Source: Anisus vortex
Lineage: Eukaryota > Mollusca > Gastropoda > Planorbidae
Direction of reading: 5' to 3'
DNA: 64,000 nucleotides
Assembly: GCA_949126835.1 (NCBI GenBank)
Contig: OX421506.1
Span: 13,702,784 to 13,766,783, forward strand
Position numbers and translations under genes: made by a program. Shown piece by piece: positions 47,229-59,109 of the stretch. Within the stretch, counting starts at the first letter, position 1. Each line of letters opens with the position of its first letter. The notes beneath the pieces were generated by a model. That model did no database searches. It was not told where the DNA came from and saw only the letters and a list, made by a program, of their open reading frames with translations.

Positions 47229-47949
47229 TCATATATCTGTTTCTAAAGTACGCTTTATCAATCCGTTTTCCATTCGGGACAGTTCGGTATTTTCCGGCAA
47301 CTGGTCTTTACAGAACTCCATATACTGCAACCAGACTTGACGTATTAAATCCACCGTCAAAAAATCCGTTGTGTTGGACTCCACCATCTTGAGGACGAAT
47401 ACACCGTCCGCTTTCAGGTACCTCCTGACCAGATGCCTAAGGGATTTCTCGGTCACGAGATGCCCGCTGCTGTCTGATGAAATCATCCCGGTATATTTTG
47501 TCATGAACTCTGTCCGTTTCCTCTGGCTGAGCACCTGGTAGGCCCATTTGGCCAGGCTGAAGATGTTGGCAGCGAGCATGAAGGTCAGCAGAAACCAGAG
47601 CACGAGGAACATCTTCTCCAGTAAGATGTTGAAGGTCAGCACGCACTGGGAGGTATACGTCTGGACATTAGTCATCTGACGGATCTGGAAGTCGCAGAGC
47701 GCCACCCTCGGGAAGTTGAAGCTGTCCTCCCACTCGCCGCTGGAGGCGAAAGACCAGATGACGTTCGGGCCGAAGGTCCAGAAGTTGAGTTTGAGGAAGG
47801 CTGAGATGATGAAGAACTGGACGATTACGTTGGCCACGTAGAGGAACTTGACGAAGAGATAGATGATGACCAAGTAATGGCTGCGTCTCTTCCCATAGCA
47901 AATGAAGAAATTTTCCAGAGCCCTGCGCAATTTCTTCAGCTTGGCATTG
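47229..47949 (-). CDS. Innexin, last coding exon (TM3, loop 2, TM4, C-terminus)
   Basis: Starts at 47949 after the acceptor TAAATTGCAG|, where one base completes the split Ser codon; 240 codons including the stop at 47231-47229. It opens with NAKLKKLRRALENFF in the cytoplasmic loop. TM3 is YLVIIYLFVKFLYVANVIVQ and following. The second extracellular loop has FPRVALCDFQIRQ and TYTSQCVLTFN with the two cysteines expected of innexins. TM4 is MFLVLWFLLTFMLAANIFSL. The cytoplasmic tail of ~100 residues is charged. Innexins form gap-junction channels and hemichannels in the plasma membrane. Confidence 0.93.
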
Positions 47950-49373
47950 CTGCAATTTAAAGACACAAAATCAACAGGCAATACTCATTTTATTTTACTC
48001 TTAGACTCTTAGCTAATAAAAATATGGTTGAACTACACAATTTTATTTGAATTTTCCAAAATACTTTTTATGCTTTGATAGATCAGTGGACAACCATAAT
48101 TCTATTTGTTAATTTTGTGAAAGTGAGGAAATTAGACTTTGATTATTTAATGCTTAATTTGACATTCGTTATCATTTTGTGTGGAATTTCAATTTATAGT
48201 TTTGCTACAACAACGGGCTGTGAATATGAAATAGAAGATTCAATACATTAAAGGGGCAAAACACATTGTTGTACATATTGCAGAACTGTGTTCTGCTCAG
48301 TTGTGTTTAAACTTAAACTGTCGCCATACTGTCATTGTTCAAAAGGGGAATAACAGACAAAAAAAGAAAAGAAAAGTAATATTTACGAGGTTTTCCTTGT
48401 TTTAAAAATTAAAAGACAAATAAATTTAAATAAATTTAAAGTTTTCGTGATGATAAAAGCGAAACGGTTGAAAAGTAAAGTTAATGTGCGTTTTGAAAAT
48501 CAACCTAACATATGAAGAAAGTTTATGGGCAAAAGAATTGCCTACAATGTAAAATTCTGTCTGTCTGTCTGCTTGCTTGATAGCAAAATTTTGCATCGAT
48601 TTTTCGACCACTTCCCGTCGTCAAATCGAGCCGAAACTTGGCCAGCAGGCTTGTCCCGACTAACAATACATTCTATCAAATTTTCAGCATCGTAGCCTTT
48701 GGAATAGTCACGAATACCTTCCACCAATTTGCGAATCGAGGAACATACTTTACGAAAAAAACATGGTTGCCTTTGACGGAAGTAACTACAGTTTTCGGAT
48801 ATGTTCGTTTTTACGAAAAAATATGAATGAAAACGACACAATGTGTTTGTGACACAATGTAGCCGAAACAAAGCGAGTTATCTTTTTATGTTTTTTGCGA
48901 GACAAAGCTATAAAAAAAAAGGATGCGCAAAAGCAAAAGCGACGATCGTGGCTTCATGCATTAAAAAAAATGCGCAATCGTTATAATTAGATATGTATTT
49001 GCCGACATTACCGATTCGAAATTTTAGTTTTGTAGTGAAGTGGAAATGGTAAACTTAGTTTACAAAGAAAGGGAGTATAATAACAACTGTTTTTTTATGG
49101 TTTTCTTGTTTTTGTTGTTAAAAAGTGAGTTTGTTATAATAATACTATTTAATAAAAATAAAGATTGCGGATGTCAAAGTTTATATGTTAATTATCATTT
49201 ATAAGTTTTTAACCTTAAAGTTTTACTTTATTTATGCTTATTAAAGCTTTTTCTTCATTGTAGGCCCTAGTCTACAAAAATGTTATCCGTAGATGTAAGC
49301 CGGATGATTTAGCTAGTAATATTGTAACATAGTTGTTAATAGATTATAAAAATAACTGATTTCATTGGCTGAC
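47950..49373. other. Innexin intron
   Basis: AT-rich. Holds a repeat piece near 48560-48870 (TCTGTCTGTCTG then CACTTCCCGTCGTC) shared with 27600-27700. No other gene. Confidence 0.7.
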
Positions 49374-49485
49374 CTTGTCGGGATGTCTGAGTACGTGGCG
49401 ATCCAACGGTGTAGGAATACAGCCACGTGACCAAGCTGTTGTTCTCTCGTCTCCTGGTCCATGTTGGCTGTTTCTAGTGTCATTC
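49374..49485 (-). CDS. Innexin, third visible coding exon (cytoplasmic loop)
   Basis: 112 nt between ACTTTGCAG| and ACAAG|GTCAGC. Phases 1 in, 2 out. Encodes MTLETANMDQETREQQLGHV and then AVFLHRWIATYSDIPT, the variable helical cytoplasmic loop between TM2 and TM3. Confidence 0.85.
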
Positions 49486-49663
49486 CTGCAAAGTGCAGTC
49501 ACAACCATGTGTTAACTAGTAAGTACAGGTATAGAATCGACAACAAAACAAACACAAGAAAGAACGCGCGCTATTTCTTAACCCTTACAGTCCCGGGCGC
49601 GTATATAGCGGAACTGAAGGCAGCACAGATAGAAGTAGGTCGGTACGTTAAGGGTTAAACTGG

Positions 49664-49890
49664 AAGTCCACTTAGAATATGTCAACAAAATGGGGGCGGG
49701 AGTAAAAAGTTTGACAATTATTGACATGGGGGATGGGGTTCGTTCAATATGATTTGACGTCAACAATGTTTTTTTTTAAATACATTTGATGAAAAGGGAA
49801 ATAAGTCAGTCATTTTTATATGACAATATGTTTGAATGATACTCGCTCGTTCGTCAACAGTCTACCAGTTGAATCATAGATGACGGAGAA
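49664..49890 (-). mobile_element. TIR-family fragment in an innexin intron
   Basis: TCCACTTAGAATATGTCAAC, GTTTGACAATTATTGACATG and GACGTCAACAATGTT are in the order expected of the right end of the 24516-25658 family in inverse complement. Truncated. Confidence 0.55.
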
Positions 49891-50099
49891 ATAAATGGAT
49901 TCGAGGGTTAGGACGAGTTCAGTTTTAAACCGACATAATATATCTTTAAGATAATATCTTAAAATTGTCTATTATAATATATTATGATCTTAAAAAATTA
50001 CTGGTAATGATGGAGACATGAGAAGAGAGCAAGCGAAGGTGAATCTTACTCTATATTAATAGATCTAGGCCTTTTATTGTTTCCAGAAATAAAGATTGT

Positions 50100-50200
50100 G
50101 CTATGTCCGTCTAAGAGAGAAAGTGAGTGAGAGAGATAGAGTGAGAGAAAGAAAGTGTGAGAGAGAGAGGATTACGAAGGGAGAGAGAGAGAGAGAGATC
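50100..50200. repeat. (GA)n-rich microsatellite
   Basis: Imperfect GAGA tracts, the purest at about 50157-50200. Confidence 0.9.
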
Positions 50201-50203
50201 AGT

Positions 50204-50320
50204 TATAACTGGGCATTATTCTGGCCACATGATCCCCTTGGAAGCAGTTACTAAGGAAACTGTTGAATGCAGCTTTTACTACACATATTGTCTGAAACGG
50301 GTACTTTACTCATGCCCGTC
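50204..50320 (+). mobile_element. SINE 3' fragment
   Basis: CTGGGCATTATTCTGGCCAC, ATCCCCTTG and GGGTACTTTACTCATG follow the 3' half of the SINE at 23791. No tRNA head. Confidence 0.65.
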
Positions 50321-50379
50321 TACCCCATTTAGTAGGTCTAGCCTAAGAGTTGAAAAGTTCCTTAAAAACGTATAAGCCA

Positions 50380-50745
50380 TTCGGCTCTTAAGTACAAGGC
50401 GTAACGAGAATATGGATGTACAACACTCTTTCCGATGGCGTACGCTGCATGTTAGGTATCCCGCTGGCATAGCGGATCATTGACGAGGCTACATTACCTC
50501 GTACACCTTTGTTTTGTTTGCTCGGTTTTAAGAATACTAGGCTATAGACCCTGGTCATCCAGACACCGGGCTTGCAAAGGCAAGACATGTATTGTTGCGC
50601 TTATTCCTTCCTCTCCGTCGATTTTGGGTGGGCTCTCGCCGGTGCAACGATCCTCCAATGCACAACGGGTAACGCCCCATCGGTGTACTCTTAATCGGAG
50701 ACATGTGTACGAAAGTGATTTTTCGCAAAGAGTTTCAAGGGTCAC
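50380..50745. other. GC-richer intronic segment, unassigned
   Basis: Balanced composition with many CG dinucleotides and overlapping open frames on both strands (50480-50761 plus, 50748-50542 minus, 50588-50388 minus). None encodes a recognised domain. It looks like an unidentified repeat inside the innexin intron. Confidence 0.4.
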
Positions 50746-50954
50746 CAAGAAAATTGTCTAAAAATGTTTGCTTTTACTCAAGAATTCCCCCCTCTTCTTT
50801 TTTCCCATAAAAATCAATCAGAGGCCAAAACAGAATTAAATTCGTTCCCATTATTAGTCAAAACGAGCACGTTTCTTGCCACCATTTTTAAGCTACTGAT
50901 CAAGCTTTGATCGAGTTTTCTTTCTTTATTTAAAGGCTACTATTTTTGACTCAC

Positions 50955-51088
50955 CAACAATTTTCTCAACGTTGATGCCAGAGAAAAGTTTCATTTCTTT
51001 CCAGACAAATTTCGGAATGCGGTACATGATGGCAAGAAATATGAAGAATACTGTAGACCATCGGTAGAATCCAATATCATTGGAATAT
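50955..51088 (-). CDS. Innexin, second visible coding exon (TM2)
   Basis: 134 nt from the acceptor TTTATCTCTCCAG| to donor TTGTTG|GTGAGT. Phases 2 in, 1 out. Encodes YSNDIGFYRWSTVFFIFLAI, then MYRIPKFVWKEMKLFSG. The position of the innexin signature YYQWV at the start of TM2 reads FYRWS, a departure at three of five residues. TM2 spans about WSTVFFIFLAIMY. The KLFSGINVEKIV tail matches the usual start of the cytoplasmic loop. Confidence 0.9.
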
Positions 51089-52980
51089 CTGGAGAGATAA
51101 AAAAATAAAATAAAGGCCATTCCAAATTTCTTTGAGCAGGGGAGGTAACCAAGAAAAAGGCATTTAAAACAATATTTACTTCCCCTTTTTTATCGTCTTG
51201 TTAATGTTTTTTTTTATATTTTTATTTACTAAAAGTCAAAGAAGTAGCGTCTCGGTAAAGTAAAAAAATAAAAGACAACTTCACAATCATTGAAATATGT
51301 GGATTTGAACAAAAACAACTTGAAAATGAAGTTAAACAGTTTCTCGGACAAAATAAGCAAAAGTAGTCACATAGATTGTTCGGCAACCTAATGAACGCGC
51401 GCCAAACATGACACGCAGAGCGATTTTCAAAGTCACGCGAGAGTCCTCTCAGGGGTGTTTTTTATTGAGGAAAAGAAAACAATATTTTCCGGTTCTGAAT
51501 GAGGAAAACTGACTGCTGAAGCCGATGTTTCTGAATGACAGAGCGACACATTTCAGTGAGTTAAACGCATTTACAAAGATGGGGTCAAACAGCACTTGAA
51601 CTGTTAGACCACTGGAATGGATTTTGAGTGAACTCAATTTCAAAACATTTAACTATATGTACTTCCCTTTATAAAGGCATATATTAAGATAGATAGTTAG
51701 GCATTTTCAGAAGCACATTGAAGCACATAAAGCGGAGTTTTATAAACAAAGGCAAGACTTTCAAATTCATACCTCAACAAGCCTAACTGGCTTTATCTTA
51801 CTACAACCTTCTTAGATGTAGATTTTTTTTTAAGTCGAGGAATGGAATCTACTTAGGAAAATCATCTTCTATTTTCAACTGCCAGGCATTCTACTTTCAC
51901 AGCTTTTGATTCAACTTACACTTGTGAACAGTATTTATTGCATATGAAAATTTTGTGTTGAGCATTCAAAGAGGTCACTTACGCTTCACTACTCAGAAAT
52001 TACTAAATATAATCTGCTATTATGAATTAGCAATGAGCATTTATGGACAAGGCGCTCATTAATTTATATAGACTAATTACATTTAAAAGAGTTTTTATGC
52101 CCATTTTCTGTAATTAAACATAAATATAAGTAATTCTAAAACAAATTTAGTTTTTATAAATTTAATAAATACAAGATACTTTTTAATAGCATTAGGCCTA
52201 TATTATGCAATCATTATAATTATTAATGTTTAAAAGATAAACTCCGTTTAAATGGACAAGCAATTAGGCAAATGTTTATTTATAACCGTTTAACGTAAAT
52301 TAATTTTATACTTGTAATAATTAAATCTTGTAATGAATACCATAATAATGGATTTATATAAAGAAATAAAAATAAATTGTTATATTACTAAACATAACTT
52401 GTTTGGAAATACTATTGAATCAAATTTAGAAAATTTATTTTAATTAAACGTAGATGATTAGCAAATGATGATTTGAAAATTAAGAATATAAATGTTTTAT
52501 AACTAAAAAAAATTATAACATTTTTAAACATTACATTAACTACCCAGCTTGTATGATTACTACATATCAATTTCACTCAACGACAATTTGGCTACTGTCT
52601 GGACGGTTCGAAATTTTTTTTAAAAATCTCAGCTAAACTGAGAACAAAATATAGATTAATCAATAATGGCAGATGGTAGATTTTTATTTTGACCACAAAA
52701 TAATAATGTTTACAAAATAGTTATTATAAATTTGAACATTTGGTAATAGAATCTTGTATTTCGTAATAAATACAAATTAAAAGGATGAAAATCACAAAAA
52801 CGTTATTATTTTTTTTTTCTTAAATATAAAACGCTTTAACGATTTTCTCTATAGATTTCATTTGCTTTTGGCCTATTGGACTTGGTCTTGCTACGGAGTT
52901 AAATTAATTGTCTTATAAAAATAATAATACAACAAGTATAATAGAGCAGGTTGAATTTTAGCCTATCGGTACACTGAATG
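51089..52980. other. Large innexin intron, left part
   Basis: AT-rich with no coding feature. The whole intron runs 51089-55740 and also contains the hAT ends, LINE fragment, satellite and SINE listed next. Confidence 0.7.
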
Positions 52981-52989
52981 ATTTAGAAA

Positions 52990-53031
52990 TCCTACTTGGG
53001 CACACTGTTAGCAAAAGGTTGCCGACCCCTG
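52990..53031. mobile_element. hAT-type terminus, solo
   Basis: GGTTGCCGACCCCTG ends at 53031 after GGCACACTGTTAGCAAAA; its inverse complement CAGGGGTCGGCAACC is a typical hAT end. The other end of this copy was not found. Confidence 0.55.
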
Positions 53032-53271
53032 GTGTAGACTGTAGGTTTGTTTTTGTACCCCTTTTACTTCTAATATCCTTATTACTTGTGCGGTTATAAA
53101 ATATGAGTCATGGAAATAATTCCCTTCCCATTTTTATGCATTATTGTAGGGTTTAAATAAAACTACACAAACAAAGACAATAACAACAACGACTCAACAT
53201 TAAGGGCTGTCCAATAAATAATATGGACAGTTTTTTAAAAAACTTAAACAAAATATTATAATGGTAAATGG

Positions 53272-53478
53272 CTTCATTAGCCCATGGGTCGGCAACCTTT
53301 TGATAATAGCTTGCCAAAGTATGATTTCTAATTCATTCTGCGTGACAACATCTTAAAAATCATACTGCTCTAGCACTCAATCTCTTGTAGAAGAAGCCTG
53401 CATTGCCTTTATTTTGTCTTGCGCGTGCCATTGAAAATCACCGTGCGTGCCAAGTCTGGCATGCGTTCTTCATTAGCC
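53272..53478. mobile_element. hAT-like MITE with direct-repeat flanks
   Basis: Element 53283-53470 starts CATGGGTCGGCAACC. It is bounded by CTTCATTAGCC at 53272-53282 and 53468-53478: an 11-bp direct repeat that contains the expected 8-bp duplication CATTAGCC. The interior has GCGCGTGCCATTG and GTGCGTGCCAAG. The right terminus has lost the clear inverted repeat. Confidence 0.6.
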
Positions 53479-53794
53479 TACATTTAATATATTAGATGAA
53501 TGACATCACGCCAACGTAGCGAATGACGTAATGTCATTTAGCTCAAGGTGGAGCATGACATTTGCTTTGGTAATAAAATAAAAAAAAAAAAGTTTTATAG
53601 GTAAATGCAACTACTACGAGCAGACTTTATTTTTCAAATCATTCTTAACATTAACGAATTATCTTTTTTTTTTTTAAATAAAATGTTGGTAAGATAAACT
53701 TAGTCTAATTTAGCGTACATCTGTAGGTCGAAAAAGCATGAGCCAAAGTAAGAGTCGCAGTGCAACATTTTGTTTATCTTTTGTTTACCAATGT

Positions 53795-54240
53795 TACAGA
53801 AACTACTTCTATACAGAAGATTATTGCATCACACGGTTTTTTGACCTTATGTTTATCTGAGCATTGTAATAGGTTGTTATCGTGTTATGTTTCTAAAGTT
53901 AGAATTTAATGCCTTATGTAGGCCAATTATTACTAGTTTACTCTTTGCCTTTTTGTCCTCTAGTGTCTCTAGATTTATTGTTTTAACTAATGGTGTTACT
54001 ATTGTCAGTTGTGTATATTCACTAGTAATAAACTTGGCAGCTCTTTTCTGAATTTGTTTTAATTTTTTAAACGTTTTCATTTATTGATGTATCACATATA
54101 TAGACGATGCATATTCTAGTAAATGTCTAATTAATGTAAGGTAACATTTTAACTTTAATAAGTTCTTGTTACCTTTTCATATAAATAACCTTTCTCAAAG
54201 ACTTATGTTTTGTTTGATTTAGTAAAAAAAAATTTTAACG
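53795..54240 (-). pseudogene. LINE 3' fragment, same family as 7445-9400
   Basis: On the minus strand it encodes LKQIQKRAAKFITSEYTQLT and LETLEDKKAKSKLVII, close to the C-terminus of the element at 7445-9400. The 3' UTR block CTTCTATACAGAAGATTATT (plus strand, 53805-53824) also matches 7480-7505. Truncated at its 5' end and frameshifted. Confidence 0.85.
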
Positions 54241-54338
54241 TGTTTTTTTATGGTCCTTTAAGTTTGGCTTTACTATTATTTAATTTATTCGGATGTCATT
54301 AAAAAGAGTGAGAAATGATTATCACGTATGACATTACG

Positions 54339-55090
54339 TATCCATTCTATTTATTGATCATTCATCCATTTAATTTAGGCTTATTATATTGTATCCATTC
54401 TATTTATTGATCATTCATCGATTTAATTTAGGCTTATTATATTGTATCCATTCTATTTATTGATCATTCATCGATTTAATTTAGGCTTATTATATTGTAT
54501 CCATTCTATTTATTGATCATTCATCGATTTAATTTAGGCTTATTATATTGTATCCATTCTATTTATTGATCATTCATCGATTTAATTTAGGCTTATTATA
54601 TTGTATCCATTCTATTTATTGATCATTCATCGATTTAATTTAGGCTTATTATATTGTATCCATTCTATTTATTGATCATTCATCCATTTAATTTAGGCTG
54701 ATTATATTGTATCCATTCTATTTATTGATCATTCATCCATTTAATTATTAAATGTATCCATTCTATTTATTGATCATTCATCCATTTAATTTAGGCTGAT
54801 TATATTGTATCCATTCTATTTATTGATCATTCATCGATTTAATTTAGGCTTATTATATTGTATCCATTCTATTTATTGATCATTCATCCATTTAATTTAG
54901 GCGTATTATATTGTATCCATTCTATTTATTGATCATTCATCCATTTAATTTAGGCTGATTATATTGTATCCATTCTATTTATTGATCATTCATCCATTTA
55001 ATTTAGGCTGATTATATTGTATCCATTCTATTTATTGATCATTCATCCATTTAATTTAGGCTGATTATATTGTATCCATTCTATTTATTG
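54339..55090. repeat. 53-bp satellite in the innexin intron
   Basis: About 14 copies, 53 bp apart (54339, 54392, 54445 ...), of TATCCATTCTATTTATTGAT, CATTCATCGATTTAATTTAG and GCTTATTATATTG. A C/G variant (CATCCATTT against CATCGATTT) and a T/G variant (GGCTTATT against GGCTGATT) define two subtypes that cluster left and right. Confidence 0.95.
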
Positions 55091-55353
55091 AACTTTTTTC
55101 GTTCTCCTAACTTACTCATTTACTTGGTGTTGTTTATTAAATATATTTATTCTAATTAATTATCTATTATTTTATTTCTCTATTATTTTTTTTATTCACT
55201 GTATCTAACTATCTTTGATTATTTCTATTTAGATATTTAGATACCCATTTTGATTCCTTATCCAGTATATTTAATTATCCATTTTTATTTATATACACAT
55301 TTTATTAGTTTATCCATTCTAAATACATGTTTCTTATCCATTACATTTACTTA

Positions 55354-55600
55354 GGGGGCTGTGCGGCAGGGCGTTTGGCTAGCGTGCCGAAGGTCCCGGT
55401 TTCGAATCCTGGTGCAGGCTAGTATTTCTTCGCGGGTCTGGAGGGTGTCCCTGAGTCTACCCAGCTCTGATGGGTACATGCCCTTAGTTGGGGTAAAGTA
55501 AAGGCGGCTGTGTATTATGCTGGCCACACAATTACCACAGGCCACAGAAACCGGTGAACCGGACCTATGGCTCAATTCGGTACCGACGGGTACTTTGTAT
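55354..55600 (+). mobile_element. tRNA-derived SINE in the innexin intron
   Basis: Box B GGTTTCGAATCC at about 55398, then GAGTCTACCCAGCTCTGATG, TTAGTTGGGGTAAAGTAAAG, CTGGCCACAC and GACGGGTACTTTG. It is the second good copy of the 23791 family and lies 140 bp from an innexin splice donor. Confidence 0.88.
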
Positions 55601-55740
55601 TTACTTATCCAATTTATTTATACCCTCTATCTATTGCTCGTATCTATTATATCTATTTCTACTTTGTATAGAGATCTACTTATATATTTTGTTTTTTTAT
55701 ATTCCTTCTTTTTACTATATCCGCTCTCTCTATATCTGAC

Positions 55741-56028
55741 CTCTCCGTCTCCACGTTAGGTATCGTCTGCTCCCAGGGTATTTCATACATCGTGTGCACC
55801 CAGCAGTAGTGGTTGATGTAGCGCTTGTAGCGCTTGTCCGTGTACTCCGGCGGGGGCCAGCAGAAGATGGGCTCCCCCACGTACTGCTTGGCGCCGGCGC
55901 TGATGCCGAAGAAGAGCAACACGCCGTACATGATCCAGTAGTTGAGTCTGTCCACCAGGTCGTCGTCTGTGACCCCATTCTCGAAGACCACCGCGGAGAA
56001 GGCGGAAATCACGTGACCGATGCCAAGT
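55741..56028 (-). CDS. Innexin, first visible coding exon (N-terminus, TM1, loop 1)
   Basis: 288 nt between TGTTTTAATAG| and GGAGAG|GTCAGA. Phases 2 in, 2 out. Encodes GHVISAFSAVVFENG, then DRLNYWIMYGVLLFFGISAG (TM1), KQYVGEPIFCWPPPEYT and NHYCWVHTMYEIPWEQTIPN. The YVG-D/E-PI-x-CW motif and the paired cysteines of the first extracellular loop are diagnostic of innexins. The exon starts with the last base of a split codon, so a further upstream exon supplies the start Met and a few residues; I could not find it between 56029 and 64000, so it may lie outside the window. Confidence 0.93.
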
Positions 56029-57370
56029 CTATTAAAACACATACAATTAATTATAAATGGCCAGTAACATACAATTATAAATGGCCGGAACATAAAATTA
56101 TAATTGACCAAGAACATAAATTGTCGGATTTAGACCATAAGAGGCCATTTCCCTTAGCACTAAGTCTTAGAAGCTTTTAGTGGACAACCCAGTAGATAAA
56201 TATTTTAAAAAATTAATAATAAACCATACAATTTAACTTATTTATTGCAAAGAAACAAAACTTACAGTAAGTTCAGTAAGGCTCTTTTGTTGTTCTATAT
56301 ATAATTTTCAAATATTTTATAAATGAAAAATCGTTTTTTTTTAAATATAAGCTAAATTTGCACATTTGTTGAAAACAAAATGTGAATCTCGTATCGGGCC
56401 TTTTTGTTGATCCTGGTTCAACTTCACCATGTGCAGTTTTGCATAATAGACTCTATGAACTAACTATAGCGGTAAATTTCTGATATTGACAATTTTCTCC
56501 CCCCCCCCCCCCCACCCCTACCCTTCGCCCCTTATTAAGATGTTACAGCAGATTAACAATTATTTTCTTCTAAAGCTTAAATTCTAAATTTTAATCTTTA
56601 AACTTCGATGGGAGTTTTTTTTAAGATTTTATAGATTCCATGTCGTGTAAAGTGAAAATATAGGCCTACAAATGAAAGATGATTTGAATATTTAGTAATG
56701 ATTTAATTTGACTTCAACTTCAAACTGTCTGTAAATAAAACTCTACTTTAGAATCTTATCGTTGATACAATCTAACAAATTGGTAAAAGATAATTTTTAA
56801 AGAACTTTGTTTAGCCTAAATTTGAAATAATGTTCTTGCTCTAGCGATTTCATTAATAGGCCCACAAACAACATAGAAATCTATTTGAAATACAGTTTTT
56901 CAATTGTACTTTAAACATTTTTGTCTATTTTAAAACAGGCCTACACTATTTATATGTAGCATATATATATATATATATATATAATGATATAATTATATAT
57001 CTCTCTCTCTATATATATGTAATTTTCATCTAATGACATTTTCAAAACGTACGCCTATATATTTGTTTTTCAAAATAATAAAAAATCCTATTCCACTAAT
57101 TTACATACTCATCCATTGCTGTAGTGTAAAGCTTATCCACTTGTATGTATTATATCGCCAACACACGTAATCCTTATAATGAACAACGTTTCCCGTTGTT
57201 GTTATCTAAACTACAATTATTGGCAGCAGCCGTCTATTTGTTTGTGTCAAGGGTGTCAACGCGATGTTTCTTGAGTTTGATACCGATGTAGGAGTGTTCA
57301 TTCTCATACAGGTATCGGTGGTCAAAATTCAAATTAACCCCACCACCCCCTCTCCAAACCTTAAAAATAG
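56029..57370. other. Innexin 5' intron or upstream DNA
   Basis: AT-rich; C-run at about 56499-56513, (AT)n at about 56963-56983 and CT/AT repeat to 57018. No gene. Confidence 0.6.
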
Positions 57371-57829
57371 CTAGATATTTACAGTAAATTTCACTATATT
57401 TTGACGGGCATAACCACTAGTAGATATATATTTACAGTGAATTTCACTATATTTTCATGGGCATAACCACTAGTAGCTACATATTTACAGTGAATTTCAC
57501 TATATTTTGACGGGCATAACCACTAGTAGCTACATATTTACAGTAAATTTCACTATATTTTGACGGGCATAACCACTAGTAGCTACATATTTACAGTGAA
57601 TTTCACTATATTTTGACGGGCATAACCACTAGTAGCTACATATTTACTGTAAATTTCACTATATTTTGACGGGCATAACCACTAGTAGCTACATATTTAC
57701 AGTGAATTTCACTATATTTTGACGGGCATAACCACTAGTAGCTACATATTTACAGTGAATTTCACTATATTTTGACGGGCATAACCACTAGTAGCTACAT
57801 ATTTACAGTGAATTTCACTTGCGCATAAC
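57371..57829. repeat. 53-bp satellite (second, unrelated unit)
   Basis: About 8.7 copies of ATATTTACAGTGAATTTCAC, TATATTTTGACGGGCATAAC and CACTAGTAGCTAC. The core TGACGGGCATAACCACTAGT also occurs singly at 22528. Confidence 0.95.
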
Positions 57830-58735
57830 ATAACTTGGGGGAGGGCTGGGGAATGACGCCAAGACTTTTATGGCATATTAATACATGATTTGTTATAACG
57901 TAATTTGTAACAAAAATACATTATTCGAGCCTGTTTAAAAGAATTTCAGACAGTTTTAGAAATATGACCATATCGAAACTGAAAATTCAAATAATCTAGT
58001 AAGAAATACATTTTTAATTGTTTGTTTGTTTATTCTTGACTGAAAATAACAGATACCACATTAATTTGAGGACCTTTGCATTAGTTAATTTCTCAACAAG
58101 TTACATTTTGAAGTAGTAGTTGGTATTGGCTTAAAGAAAAAAAAGATACGGCGGAGATGGGTGGGATGGGGTGGGGGCGGAGGAACAAGCAGAGACCAGG
58201 GAGAAATAAACAGATGATGACTGCAACTGTCTTATCAGAATCTTCCCCCCGATACCCTCCTCAAGTGTCCACTTTGTGTTCATTGTACCAGGCTATCACG
58301 AGAAGGCGGGGTGGGGGAAGAGAAGGTGGGGGGGGGGGGGAAGGGTCTGAAACATACTGCAGAACCAATGCAGTTAGGCAAAATACACTTTAGTCTGAAG
58401 TCTGAAGGAACGGAGGAGGAAGGGGGGGGGGGGGGGGGGGCTAGAGAAGAAGGGGTTTAACTGCTACTGTTTTCGTCTTTCATATCTCAACTTCCTCAAG
58501 TTATTAGGATTTTCCAAAAACAAGGAAGAAGTGCGGGCTGATTGGTATTATTTTGTATTTATTCACATTGCTCATATTTTTTAGAGAATAATTCGGTAAT
58601 TTGTGCAGTTTTCTTAAACACAAATATCGTAAATGAATCAATAAAATTAAACGCTTTCTTACCTATTTAACGTGTGTCTACCACAGCAGAAAAAGAAATC
58701 TCTTTCTAAAACTTGTTATGCTATAAGGCTAGTTA
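57830..58735. other. Non-coding DNA with G-rich patches
   Basis: G-runs at 58326-58341 and 58422-58440 within GGA-rich sequence. The 78-codon plus frame at 58157-58393 results from this composition. Confidence 0.6.
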
Positions 58736-58737
58736 AA

Positions 58738-58770
58738 TAGGGTTCACCAGTTTCTGTAACCACGGCATAC
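58738..58770 (-). mobile_element. SINE tip next to the 67-bp array
   Basis: The inverse complement GCCGTGGTTACAGAAACTGG then TGAACC matches the 3' region of the SINE copies (GCCGTGGCTACAGAATGGTG). Confidence 0.5.
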
Positions 58771-59100
58771 CAGGCCACATTACAGTGTAAGGAACAGTTC
58801 TTGATCCATGTCCTGGTATAGCTGGGCTTCCTACCACCAGGCCACATTACAGTGTAAGGAACAGTTCTTGATCCATGTCCTGGTATAACTGGGCCCCCTA
58901 CCACCAGGCCACATTACAGTGTAAGGAACAGTTCTTGATCTGTGTCCTGGTATAACTGGGCCCCCTACCACCAGGACACATTACAGAGTCAGGAACAGTT
59001 CTTGATCCATGTCCTGGTATAGCTGGGCCCCCTACCACCAGGCCACATTACAGAGTCAGGAACAGTTCTTGATCCGTGTCCTAATACAACTAGGCCCCTG
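58768..59100. repeat. 67-bp tandem repeat, five copies
   Basis: Unit: CAGGCCACATTACAGTGTAA, GGAACAGTTCTTGATCCATG, TCCTGGTATAACTGGGCCCC, CTACCAC. The last two units carry CAGAGTCAGG for CAGTGTAAGG. Confidence 0.95.
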
Positions 59101-59109
59101 GCCAATTGA

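Noticed and set aside
47437..47955. Additional minus-strand open frames within the innexin last exon
   Set aside because: Out-of-frame shadows of the innexin sequence (Gln/Leu- and Arg-rich), without domain similarity.
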